This document shows positions 8,242 to 17,262 of a DNA stretch of 30,848 bases, piece after piece. Both the position numbers and the translations under genes were made by a program. Source of the DNA: Chara braunii (taxonomy: Eukaryota > Streptophyta > Charophyceae > Charales > Characeae); contig BFEA01000170.1 of assembly GCA_003427395.1 (NCBI GenBank), forward strand, positions 283,229 through 314,076, given 5' to 3'. The notes under the pieces are model-generated. The model saw nothing but the letters and a program-made list of their open reading frames with translations, did no database searches and was not told the origin of the DNA. Positions within the stretch are counted from its first letter, which is position 1, and the number at the start of each line of letters is the position of its first letter.

Positions 8242-9235
8242 CTGACCTTTAAACCAGATACACTCATTTCTCACTTACCTTTTGACCTGGTAAACTGGAC
8301 CTGGTCTAGTTCGCGTGGAAGGGGGCGCTCCTACTCGAGGTCACTTTACACACTATTAGCTAAATCTACGTACATGATGCTTCATCCTAAGGTGAACATA
8401 AAAGACCGAATGAAGTCTGATGGCTAAGACATCTAAATGTAAGCAAAGAAGAGTTGCAATGAATAAAGTGGTTTCACTCCATTAAATATCGATCAGCTAA
8501 GGTAAAATCTCTACAGTGGCGAACTCTTCACCGTTGTCTTCCCATAAATGATTGGATTATTGATAGAACCTCGCTAGAAAAAAAAAACAAACTCATCCTC
8601 CGTGTAAGTTTTGTAAATCAGTCTTCCCATCTAAGCCAATATCGAAAACATTAGAACACATTTTTCTCCAATGGCCATGTTCAGTTTGGCTATGGCGTTG
8701 GTGGGACAAGATTTGAAATCAATTGGGAATGTCCCTCCACTAACCCTGGGATTGGAAGACACTGCTCTTGGAAACTTGGAATCCTGATCAGGGAAATAAC
8801 TTTACACTGAACTTGTTAATAGTTGAAAGGAGAGCAGTCATTTGGGCAATATGGACATGAAGGTGTACCTATGAAATGAAAGGTGCACGCTTGGATGAAC
8901 CAGAATTTACTGAAACTATTAAGCAACATATTCAAACAGAGATTACTACCAAATGAGAAATTCTAAAGGAAAAAATACAGCATCTGAAATAATATGACAT
9001 TGAAAAAAACACTCTTGCAAAATATTAAATTATTCAATCGAAGCTGGCTTGGGGGGGGACCAGGGAGGGAGGTTAGGGCAGGTGAAATGGGAGGGAGCAC
9101 AAGAAAATGATCAGGATGGGTTTCAAAGGAACTACTGTTTGGTCTTCAATGACTAAATTGAAGTTGATCCTGCTATACCTTTAAGGCCTCTGACGGACTT
9201 CCCTGATCCTTTTCCTCCATCAAATTTATGCTTAA
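8242..9235 (+). pseudogene. LINE-h ORF2, zf-RVT domain and distal C-terminus, broken
   Basis: LPFDLVNWTW (about 8276-8305), STYMMLHPKVNIKDR and HLNVSKEELQ lead to the zinc-binding part: CKFC near 8603-8614, then LEHIFLQWPCSVWLWRWWDKI near 8650-8712. The last zinc-ligand Cys is Trp, as in LINE-C. RRAVIWAIWT, RCTYEMKGARLDEPEFTE near 8865-8915, a Gly-rich stretch near 9045-9085 and LRPLTDFPDPFPP (about 9181-9220) complete the C-terminus. In-frame stops and several frameshifts show it is non-functional. Confidence 0.82.
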
Positions 9236-9465
9236 AATACAATGAGGTATGGTCAAGTGCTAGGAAAACATGTATTTCTGTCGCCCTGGTTAGGGTGAAG
9301 AGGCTCAAGGATCAACACGACCATCTGTTCTTATGGCTCATGCTCAAGGTTTCAAAAAAAAAATGTATTTATGGGATGCAAGACCCGGTTTCCAGCAGGT
9401 GACGCTCCCCACCAATAGATGGAGCATTTAAAATGTAAAAAAAAAAAATGAAAAAAAAACAAGGA
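9236..9465 (+). other. LINE-h 3' tail with stem-loop block and poly(A)
   Basis: CAAGTGCTAGG (9256) and GGGTGAAGAGGCTCAAGG (about 9292) lead to the conserved block GACCCGGTTTCCAGCAGGTG near 9385, CTCCCCACCAATAGATGGAG, and an A-rich end (A12, TG, A9) to about 9460. In this copy the stem of the hairpin is spoiled by GCAAGA. Confidence 0.8.
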
Positions 9466-10480
9466 GTCTATCACGCTCCAACTGTTGGTCAAGCAGGGTC
9501 TTCTGTATGGGTTTGTTGTTCAGCTGCTTTGTGGGGTGCTTATACGACCAGGGTAGGCCTTTCATTTTTTGCCCCTCAAGCTTGGGATAATTTTGATGAA
9601 GCCCCTTGGGGATGTTGTATGACACCACGAATGACCAAACTCAACTTCCATTCGTTGTTGATTCAACGGACAAAACCACTTATAAGGGAACTTCGTCATC
9701 CCTTCTCTCATGACACCCCTCTTGTTGTCATGACCTCTCCGATGTGCTCGTATGCAGTAGAGTATTTCACAAATATTATGACCACAACACAGATAGTAGA
9801 CTCATTCGAATTTAAATCTTCAGTACCTCTCCCAAGCAAAAAAAATAAAAATTGTCCGCCAATTAACATGGAGGACAGCCTCGGGCACACGCGCCGACCA
9901 AATTCATGCAAAATGCTTGGCGCACTCCCGCGCGATCATCGCGCCAAAAATCTTTGTTCCCTCCTTTTACTCCCAGCAGAGCAAGAACGAACCATCGCCA
10001 ACCGTTATTGACCGCGCCCAACGGGGCGCACACACTCAACCATCTGTCCCGGGCCTGTCCCACCACCGCCGAAGGGGAAGGAGCGAAGCGAAGAAAAAGA
10101 AAGAAGCAAGGTCACTGACGCAATTTACCCGCCGATCCAACCTCCCATAACTTGCCCAGCCTTCCCATCTCAAGACCCCTCACCGTCATCGTGCAGAAAG
10201 TCGCGTGGTACGGAAAAATGGTTCATCACAACACCAGAACAAGTCCACAGCCCCTACCACTGAAAAATCAACGAAAATTATTAGCAAAATCTAAATTCAT
10301 CACCAAAAAATTCTAATCACAACAGTCGTGACAACCCTAGTTAGTGACCCTGATTCCACCAATCATGAAAAAAAAACATACGCAAAAGGCTATCAAAACC
10401 ACAGAAAGGAACCAGCGGTCAGCGCTACTTGATGATGTCCTCTATTCATCCAGAGTTACTACCAACCCCTGCCAATCCGC
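9466..10480. other. Unassigned sequence
   Basis: No recognised gene or repeat. A 187-codon open frame (9448-10011, plus) begins in the LINE poly(A) and has no recognisable domain, so I do not call it a gene. The segment at about 9890-10110 is GC-richer than its surroundings, with a short palindrome GCGCGATCATCGCGC near 9931. Confidence 0.4.
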
Positions 10481-10484
10481 TCCG

Positions 10485-10720
10485 CCACCTGCGTGGCAAG
10501 GGTTTGTGCCCACAGGCCCCAAACTGCTGACAAAGACCCCTGCAAACCCACCCACCTCGTTGTGATTCAAAGCGGATGGCACCTCCCCACACTCTACATA
10601 CAAAAACACCAACTCCCACCACGATGCTGTTTTCACTAACCAGGGAATTAACCTACCCCCCGCGCGGCAGGGGCCAAAAAGCCCCGCAAAACCCACCCAC
10701 CTCCTCGTGATTTAGGGTAA
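10485..10720. repeat. Two tandem units of a GC-rich repeat
   Basis: Unit 1 (about 10485-10570) and unit 2 (about 10650-10720) share the layout GCGYGGCARGGG, a short spacer, CCCYGCAAA, CCCACCCACCTC and GTGATT. A third copy lies at 11175-11240. Unit spacing is about 145 bases. No family is recognised. On the minus strand the units translate to similar Gly-rich peptides, which I take as a by-product of the repeat. Confidence 0.75.
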
Positions 10721-10859
10721 GCCCCTCCCTCAATTCTGCATACACCCCCTACAGATGCTTCCCCGCCCTCCATGACGAAGCCCCAGTGGAGCAATGCTCA
10801 CCATTCTACCTCAAGAATTTAGATGACAGCAGGACATCAGCCTATTAGGATGAAATGAA

Positions 10860-11172
10860 TACCTGACCCAAATTCAACATCTCAAAGGCTTAACTCCCAA
10901 TCAAGTAGGCTGCAAGTGCTAGGTGGCTACGCAAATATGGCGCCGTAAAGGGTGAAGAGGCACAATGACTTTTTTCTTTCTATCCACCCAGCATGAGCAG
11001 TACCTTGTCCTTCAAGTTTTATGATATCAAGGGACGTTGGACCCGGTTTCCAGCAGGTGCAGCTCCCCACCAATGGAACGGAGCCGGCCCTCAAGTACTA
11101 GTGGTGTCTGCTCTTATCAGCGTCACTAACACTGAAGGGGTATTGTTTAAAAAAAAAAAAAAAAAAAAAAAA
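10860..11172 (+). mobile_element. LINE 3' fragment (5'-truncated copy) with poly(A)
   Basis: CAAGTGCTAGG at 10913 and AGGGTGAAGAGGCACAA near 10950 match LINE-h 9256-9310. GGGACGTTGGACCCGG, TTTCCAGCAGGTG and CTCCCCACCAATGG follow at about 11033-11080, and the copy ends in A23 at 11150-11172. Weak C-terminal coding similarity may extend upstream to about 10860. No target duplication was identified. Confidence 0.82.
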
Positions 11173-11174
11173 TT

Positions 11175-11240
11175 CCTCCCGCGCGGCAGGGGTCGAAGAC
11201 CCCGCAAGCCCACCCACCTCCTCGCAATTTAGGGAAAACC
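11175..11240. repeat. Third copy of the GC-rich repeat
   Basis: CCCGCGCGGCAGGGG, CCCCGCAAG, CCCACCCACCTCCTCG and ATTTAGGG match unit 2 at 10655-10720 closely. It directly follows the LINE poly(A), so the tail may have inserted next to or within a longer array. The sequence from 11241 to 11490 shows nothing recognisable. Confidence 0.75.
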
Positions 11241-11491
11241 ACTTCCACGAACCTGCACCTTCTCACAAGGAGACCCCACCACCCACCATAATGGCGTTTC
11301 TACAGAGCGGCACTCTCTCTTTCATTTCATCGCACGCAGAAACGCTGCACAAAAATTGCTACAAATTATAACAACTATTACCTAAACGGCGAACAAAAAA
11401 AACACCAAAAATCACAAAAGTTGCCTCAACCCTAGTCTAATACAAAAATCAAACTATAGCTGAAGCCTGAAGGCCCAACACTCTCACATGC

Positions 11492-11493
<2 letters not shown>

Positions 11494-11576
<83 letters not shown>
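11494..11576 (+). repeat. (TC)n microsatellite running into the assembly gap
   Basis: About 41 uninterrupted TC dinucleotides end exactly at the first N; the true length is unknown. Confidence 0.97.
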
Positions 11577-12121
11577 NNNNNNNNNNNNNNNNNNNNNNNN
11601 NNNNNNNNNNNNNNNNNNNNNNNNNNNNNNNNNNNNNNNNNNNNNNNNNNNNNNNNNNNNNNNNNNNNNNNNNNNNNNNNNNNNNNNNNNNNNNNNNNNN
11701 NNNNNNNNNNNNNNNNNNNNNNNNNNNNNNNNNNNNNNNNNNNNNNNNNNNNNNNNNNNNNNNNNNNNNNNNNNNNNNNNNNNNNNNNNNNNNNNNNNNN
11801 NNNNNNNNNNNNNNNNNNNNNNNNNNNNNNNNNNNNNNNNNNNNNNNNNNNNNNNNNNNNNNNNNNNNNNNNNNNNNNNNNNNNNNNNNNNNNNNNNNNN
11901 NNNNNNNNNNNNNNNNNNNNNNNNNNNNNNNNNNNNNNNNNNNNNNNNNNNNNNNNNNNNNNNNNNNNNNNNNNNNNNNNNNNNNNNNNNNNNNNNNNNN
12001 NNNNNNNNNNNNNNNNNNNNNNNNNNNNNNNNNNNNNNNNNNNNNNNNNNNNNNNNNNNNNNNNNNNNNNNNNNNNNNNNNNNNNNNNNNNNNNNNNNNN
12101 NNNNNNNNNNNNNNNNNNNNN
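11577..12121. other. Assembly gap, 545 N
   Basis: An unresolved run between a (TC)n tract and the 3' end of LINE-C. It probably hides the rest of the microsatellite and the LINE-C poly(A), which would read as T on this strand; TTTTT begins right after the gap. Confidence 0.98.
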
Positions 12122-12599
12122 TTTTTAAAGGCCCTTGCGCAAGGCCTCTATCCTGGTGGTGGTAAGAGAACCACCGGGATTGAGACTTTGCCTGGTGGGC
12201 CGCTCCATCTATTGGTGGGGAGCAACACCTTCTGGAAATCGGGTCCAACGTCCTTTAGATACATCTTTCCAAACAGTACATCTTTAGAAAGTGACATCAT
12301 TGCGCTGGAAACCGGGTCCAACTTCCCATGTCCAATCTACTCAAGCTGCAGCAGGGTCGGGTATTGGGGGGAGAAAGCCCGGGGGGCACCGGTGGAGTCT
12401 CCCCTCCTCCCCTAGCCTCTGCCATCCACCTACTATCCTCATGGCGCCTAGTGTGTTTTGCACTCTGTAATAACAATTGATTGGAGAAGGGCTAAGATAA
12501 CAGACAATACAGAAATGAACAGACATGTGCTGCACAGACGACAGCTGGCATAAGGCGCCTATTGTAACTGTTTTTCAGCTGAAAACAGGTAATGCAAAT
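12122..12599 (-). other. LINE-C 3' untranslated tail
   Basis: Read on the minus strand, this holds the GTTGGACCCGGTTTCCAGC block at about 12305-12325, the block GTTGGACCCGATTTCCAGA at about 12236-12256, and CTCCCCACCAATAGATGGAG at about 12205-12225. Two strong hairpins lie next to the gap: CCTGGTGGT..ACCACCGGG (12150-12178) and the near-palindrome AGGCCCTTGCGCAAGGCCT (12128-12147). Confidence 0.75.
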
Positions 12600-13178
12600 C
12601 TAGAACAGTACAATGCTGGAAACCGGGTCGAGCCTCCCATATCTGATCAATGTGTTCAATCCCAAAAGTTGCTCGAAAACGGGTCCAGCGTCCCTTAACT
12701 GATCTGTATCCAATCCAACTCTGCTGGAAACCAGGTCCAACGCCCTCTGCCAATTCCATGGAGCTCCTCCTGGAGGGGGAAAATTTTCTCTTAAGGCCAA
12801 GGGGTGAGGGGGGAAGGGGTCTGCAAACTCTTGAGCAGGGCGTAGCCTCTCACCGGGGTCTATATTGGTCAAGTCGTGGAAGATCAGCTGATAGTCTCTT
12901 GCAATCCCTGCCTGGTGTCCTTCAGGCGGTTGTTCTTCCAGCTGGCAATCCCCTAACCATCTTATCTCAGCCACCCACCCTTCTATCTCCCCTCCCAGCC
13001 AGTCTTGACCAAATCGGAAGATGGTCCGAGTAATGTCTCCTTGGGCGTGCAGTTGGTCAAGCTTATTCCTGGCTGTCTTCCACTGAGCTGCAATTTCATG
13101 TTGGAAGAGCAAACGTAGCTGTTCCATGACTTCTCCTTCCTCCACCTGTGCCCCTTCCACTTCCAAAATACATCTCTT
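12600..13178 (-). pseudogene. LINE-C ORF2, distal C-terminus
   Basis: About 190 residues follow a TAG (13179-13181) in the same frame as the upstream zf-RVT region, so the tract is separated from it only by that stop (LINE-i has Asn there). Landmarks are RCILEVEGAQVEEGEVMEQL, DWLGGEIEGW, YQLIFHDLTNIDP and LRPAQEFADPFPPH. The end (EQLLGLNTLIRYGRLDPVSS) reads through three copies of the stem-loop block (12612-12747). The natural stop may therefore lie earlier than in this copy, or the repeats belong to the coding end. No catalytic motif is visible. Confidence 0.8.
12605..12750 (-). repeat. Array of three 19-nt stem-loop blocks in LINE-C
   Basis: The block GCTGGACCCGGTTTCCAGC, or a close variant, occurs at about 12612-12630, 12672-12690 and 12722-12740. 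It has further copies at about 12305 and 12237 and in every other LINE tail of this window. Each can fold as a 6 bp stem with a 7-nt loop. Their multiplicity near the 3' end suggests a role in 3'-end recognition; that is inference. Confidence 0.75.
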
Positions 13179-13802
13179 CTACCAAATAGTCCAAAGAACG
13201 GTCCGCCTGCCCAACTGGAACATGTTCTCTTCAAATGTGGTCCCCTGGACCGGGCCCCGGACCGGGGGGTAGTGGCCCAGTAATATGGCCCTCCATTCCC
13301 ATGGCCATTCTATATTAGGGACAATATGTCGCCAGATCCTGTCCCGGCTCCTCCATAATAGCACCGATGCTGGCCATTGGAGGAAGATGTGTTCGATTGT
13401 CTCTGCACGTTTTCTCCCTGGGTAGCTGCAGAGGCAACTGTGGCACCATGGTACTGCCCGTCCTTGCTGTTCCAAGCGGCTATGCTCTATTAGCCAGTCA
13501 TTAGTTGGCAAGCATCGGTGTGCTATTTGCCACTGGAGGGCAACAGTCTTTGTGGGTCTGTCCCTATAATGCAGGAACCATCGAATGGGTTTGAGCAGAT
13601 CGCGGTCCACATTGAGATGCCGATACCATTTGTCCTCTACTAGTTCCCGCAGTCTTCTCTTAGGGTGGAGCATTCGGTACACTGATTTGGTTTTCAATTT
13701 ATGTAACATTAGTTGTTTTGCTGTCCCCTGCCTAGTTCGACCTTCTTGGGACCAGCGCCACTCAGCAGGGTCAAAGGGAAGATCCTCTATCGGGGTCGTT
13801 GG
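13179..13802 (-). pseudogene. LINE-C ORF2, zf-RVT zinc-binding domain
   Basis: The frame is open from just after the TGA at 13803-13805 (PTTPIEDLPFDPAEWRW) through KTKSVYRMLHPKRRL, DKWYRHLNVDRDLL, RPTKTVALQWQIAHRCLPTN and the zinc-ligand part VPWCHSC..ETIEHIFLQW. The first three ligands (C, C, H) are present but the last Cys is Trp, as in LINE-h. RRTVLWTIW ends at the TAG 13179-13181. In plant LINEs this domain follows the reverse transcriptase and is thought to bind nucleic acid. Confidence 0.88.
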
Positions 13803-14931
13803 TCAGTACGCTCTACAGCATCTACCATCATCTAGAACTCTGATACGAAATAGGTTCATGTTGTCTTTCCAGATGAAGGGCTGCCGGTTTCCTTGTAGCT
13901 CCCCATCCCTTTGGACGGAGAAGACCTCGATCAGGGCTCGTTCTTGATTAGTAATGTGCATCTGCCCTACTTCCTGATCATGGCTAGGTAGCCCTACCCA
14001 GTCCCCTTCCTTCAAGTGAGGACCTTTTCGAAGGGTACTGTACCATTGGCGAGGGAAACTCTCAATAAGTTCATTAAGCGCTGATTCAGTGAAATGGCAG
14101 TATCGCAACCAAGACCGGATCCTGTCTACACTCTTCCAGCCCCTCGCCTCTTTATCCCAGAGGTCCCCTACTCTGCTGACGCCGTGTTTCACCCAGCCCT
14201 TCCAGGGGGAATCGGAGCTGCACCTTACGCGGCCCAAGGGATCCATGATCAAACGATTTCCGAACAGTGGTTGTCTGAAGATTTCTTCCCATCTATCCGG
14301 AGCCAGACGGTCCGGTGGCGGGAACTTCCTCCATGTGTGTATGAGGCGCAACCAATGTTTGTCCGCCGGGTCCCCGATTCTGTATTTCCTTGGGAGCCTC
14401 CAGTGCTTATCTTGCAACCAGATCAACGGGTCGATTTCAAGGGGGGCTTCTGGGGCCAGGGCCAAAATTTGTGCCAGCGCTAGGGGGGCCCAGGGGGAGG
14501 ATGGTGAAAAGATGATGTGATGGATCCAGCGAAACGTGAGGGTCTGGAATTGGGTGGCTGGGTCCACAATTCCCAGTCCCCCTCTGGTTTTAGGCTGAAT
14601 TACTGAATCCCATGCCACTCAGCTGATCACGTGGAGGTTGTTACTATCTCCTCTCCAAAGGAAGGCTGCTAGTTGTTGCTTTAATGCCCTAAGCCCCCCC
14701 TCACTCATGGGCCATATAATGGATTTGTACCAGAGCGTGGCTAGCACCACATTGTTTATGACCAGGGTCCGCCCAAATATGGATGTGTGTTTTTTGTTCC
14801 ATAGTTTGAGTTTGGCGTTTGCGGGTCCTGCCAGCCATTCATCATTGGTCGTCGGCTTTCCTTTTGCTGTGATAAAAGCTCCCAGGACTCTTAGCGGGTC
14901 GTCTAGGGGAAGCCATGTGATTCTCGGGTTT
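13803..14931 (-). pseudogene. LINE-C ORF2, thumb and connecting region
   Basis: One frame runs from the A-run frameshift near 15030 to 13803, broken by a TGA at 14619-14621 where LINE-h has Arg (ISRVTW). Landmarks are RITWLPLDDPLRVLGAFI, NKKHTSIFGRTLVINNVVLA, LKQQLAAFLWRGDSN, then IQPKTRGGLGIVDPAT, DPLIWLQDKHWRLP, DRWEEIFRQPLF, SDSPWKGWVK, LRKGPHLKEGDWVGL and LFRIRVLDDG. The TGA 13803-13805 separates it from the zf-RVT region without a frame change. The first part is the usual LINE reverse-transcriptase thumb; the rest is family-specific. Confidence 0.88.
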
Positions 14932-16062
14932 TCAGGGGGCCTTCCTCCTTGGTGATGCATCCACCAGCCCACAGTCTTCTGCCCCCAGTTCACTGCCATG
15001 TTTGATAAACAACAGAACCGATTCATAAGTTTTTTGAATTTCTTCCATGTTCTGGTCTGTGGCCTCCAGCATGATGGTGAGATCGTCAGCAAAAAAAAAG
15101 CATATTGATACCCCCTCTTCCGGAATGTTAGTGATTTTAATACGGGAAAGGTCTTTATTCTGTCTAAGATTGGCCGAGAGTGCCTCCATTATGACTATAA
15201 AGAGATAAGGAGCGATGGGGTCCCCTTGTCTCACTGACCGATGGAGCTCAAAAGGGGGGGCTATCGATCCATTGACCTGTACGCAGGTAGTAGCATTATA
15301 ACAAAGGATCCTGACCCAGCGTCGAAAAATGGGACCAAAATTCATATTTTCCAGGCTTTTATCTAGAAAATTTCATTCTACGTGGTCATAGGACTTTTCA
15401 AAGTCAATGAATATGATGGCTGCGTTCGCTCTGTTTCGTTGGGCCAGTTTGACCACTTCGTTTACTAATAGGATATTCTCCTGTATCTTTCTATCAGCCA
15501 TGAATCCTGTTTGGGCCGGGTGAATGACGTCTTCGAGGATGGCCGCCATGCGGTTTGTCAATGCTTTTGAGAGCATTTTGTATACTATTGTGAGTAATGT
15601 ACTAGGTCTATAATTCCTGATGTTCATTTTGTCGCCCTTTTTGTATAACAGAGATAGTACACCTTTCCCCACTGTTTCCCCCATGTCCCCAGCATTCCAC
15701 ACTTCCTGATAGTATTCCCATAAGTCCGTGCTCAGATCCCCCCACATGGTTTCCCAAAATTCCTTGGGGAAACCGTCGATGCCGGGTGTTTTTTCTTCCT
15801 TCATTTGGAGGAGTGTTGTCCAGATCTCGTTTTTAGATAGTGCTTCCTCCAGCTTCTCTCGCTGCTGCAGGGTGAGGTGTTGATCCAATGGTGTCAAAAA
15901 TTCTTCTAATTCTTTGTCCCTTCTGTCCTCTTGCGAGGGCGGGATCTGGAACGTGTAAAGCTGTTTGAAGGTCCTTGTAATCAGTGTGCAATGTGTCGTG
16001 TCAGTAGCTATGATGTCCCCGTTGTCCGGATCGAAGAGGGCTTCAATGACCGTCCGGCGAGC
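14932..16062 (-). pseudogene. LINE-C ORF2, reverse transcriptase
   Basis: After a TGA at 16063-16065 the frame reads ARRTVIEALFDPDNGDII, TFQIPPSQEDRRDKELEEFL, LQQREKLEEALSKNEIW, EEKTPGIDGFPKEFWETMWG, NIRNYRPSTLLTIVYKMLSK, NRMAAILEDVIHPAQTGFMA, and the catalytic segment FIDFEKSYDHVE with its Asp. A TGA at 15373-15375 replaces the Trp kept in LINE-h (DHVDWFFLDK). The frame continues with LHRSVRQGDPIAPYLFIVIM and the FADD catalytic box (about 15079-15093). A frame change in the A6 run near 15028-15034 shifts into the downstream frame. All catalytic Asp residues are present, but three separate lesions block a full protein. Confidence 0.92.
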
Positions 16063-16392
16063 TCACGCGGTGGCCATGGAGAAAAAATGGGTGTCCATAG
16101 TAGCTTCCTGGGTAAATCTAGCCATTTTTCCCCGGATTCTAATCCCTTGCCATCTATGTAGCGCGTATTGCAGAAGTTGGTCTTTGACATTTTGTAAGGC
16201 GGTAGTGAGATGCTGTGAATCTGCCTGTTGTTCCAGGCTGAGTAGTTCCTTGTGAGTGGACATTTCCTGTTGGTGTCGCTGAGCTGCTTTGGCTTTAGAG
16301 AAGTCCTTACATTTTTTAGCCAGGTAGATTAGTCCATTATTGAACCATGTTAAGTGTGAGTCGAAGAGGTGCTTTTGTTGATGCCAAAAGAG
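16063..16392 (-). pseudogene. LINE-C ORF2, linker between endonuclease and reverse transcriptase
   Basis: The stretch between two TGA codons (16393-16395 and 16063-16065) reads LFWHQQKHLFDSHLTWFNNG, LIYLAKKCKDFSKAKAAQRH, MSTHKELLSLEQQADSQHL, YALHRWQGIRIRGKMARFTQ and EATMDTHFFSMATA. It is rich in Gln, Lys and Leu and probably helical. The frame is the same as in the flanking endonuclease and reverse-transcriptase parts. Confidence 0.82.
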
Positions 16393-17262
16393 TCATTTGT
16401 GACGAATCATTTGAGTGAAGGCTGAGTCCTTCAACAAGGAGGTATTAAGCTTGTAAGAGTCTGGTCCTTGGTCTGATCTTTTCCTCATTGTTAGTATTAT
16501 TCCGCATGTTTTATGGTCTAGTCCTGGGTGCGGGCTACGTGGGCGGATTAGTGCCCAACGCAAGGCGCCTTCCAAATCATTTGAGATGAAGAGAAGGTCA
16601 ATCATGGATTTGGATAGCCGCGCCAGGTCATTATCCCTAAGGCATGTAAAGGATCGTGCTTGGGGGTGCAGTCGGCGGAAGGTGTCAAAGATCGAGAATG
16701 TCTCGCAGAATTCTGCTATCATTCGTTCATCTTCCATCGTGGCGAAAAAGAGGGATTCCTGGGCGTTCCATCTGTCCAAATTCCTGTCGAGGGTAGCATT
16801 AACATCCCGTGCTATAATTAGGGGAATGCCCTCCGACACTTGCGTAGCCAACTTCCCCACGAATTCTCTTCTTTCCTCGACTGTATTAGGAGCGTAGATG
16901 CACAGTATGCAGATTGGTTCCAGCTCCTGCTGAGCCCAGCGTCCTTCCGCTTCATCCAGCGTCCTTCCGCTTCATCCACAACCCAATGGACTGGCTGGAA
17001 TCTAGAGTCCGGAGGGACCCAGATTGCCACTCTTGCTGAGCCCGGTCTGGGTGCGTGGGCTCTGATTGCCGTGTGGGGCCAGACCATTCTGTGAGCCCTG
17101 TTATGTTCTGGATTGTCTTGCAGGTGGGTTTCTTGGATGCAAATTATGTCCGGCCATCGTTTGCCCCCCACCCCTCTGAGTTGGTCCCAGATGGCCTGCC
17201 GTTTTTCAGGTCTACTTGACGCTAGGCCGTTAACATTAATGGATCGCAGATCCAGATCCGCC
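16393..17262 (-). pseudogene. LINE-C ORF2, endonuclease (APE-like), broken by a 20 bp duplication
   Basis: The domain starts with RSINVNGLASSRPEKRQAIW (about 17250-17190) and WPDIICIQETHLQ, carrying the catalytic Glu of the QETH motif. GSARVAIWVPPDSRFQPVHW and VVDEAEGRW follow. A 20 bp tandem duplication at 16937-16976 then shifts the frame. Past it the frame reads AQQELEPICILCIYAPN, GIPLIIARDVNATLDRNLDR (active enzymes have GDFN), SIFDTFRRLHPQARSFTC, and ends with the SMIDLLFIS and LDHKTCG blocks; the expected catalytic His lies in LDHK. The two frames differ by exactly the shift the duplication causes. The reading stops at TGA 16393-16395. Confidence 0.9.
16937..16976 (-). repeat. 20 bp perfect tandem duplication
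   Basis: CAGCGTCCTTCCGCTTCATC occurs twice, head to tail, at 16937-16956 and 16957-16976. It is identical over its full length, so it is recent, and it is the only lesion between the two halves of the endonuclease frame. Confidence 0.97.

Larger units (their letters stand above)
2280..9465 (+). mobile_element. LINE-h: old L1-type LINE, interrupted twice
   Basis: Degraded LINE ORF2 domains appear in order on the plus strand: endonuclease (2314-2752 continuing at 4876), linker, reverse transcriptase (5950-6449 and 6817-7011), C-terminal region, zf-RVT zinc-binding region (about 8290-8720), distal C-terminus (to 9235) and a 3' tail with poly(A) (to about 9465). All domains align collinearly with the minus-strand LINE-C. 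LINE-i (2753-4872) and a hAT-like MITE (6450-6816) are later insertions. Stops and frameshifts occur throughout, so it is dead. The 5' boundary and ORF1 are not identifiable; homology becomes recognisable near 2325. An earlier view of two separate elements is ruled out because the endonuclease reading resumes exactly after LINE-i. Confidence 0.88.

Noticed and set aside
9448-10011. 187-codon open frame on the plus strand
   Set aside because: It starts inside the LINE poly(A) (MKKK), has no recognisable domain, and crosses a composition change near 9890. Length alone is weak evidence here.
11484-12248. Long open frames on both strands across the gap
   Set aside because: They consist of the (TC)n dinucleotide repeat and undetermined bases.
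12600-16392. TGA reassigned as a sense codon, because most stops in LINE-C are TGA
   Set aside because: The other two copies show TAA and TAG as well as TGA, aligned copies have Arg or Trp at several of the sites, and a TAG and a frameshift remain. CpG decay explains the bias.
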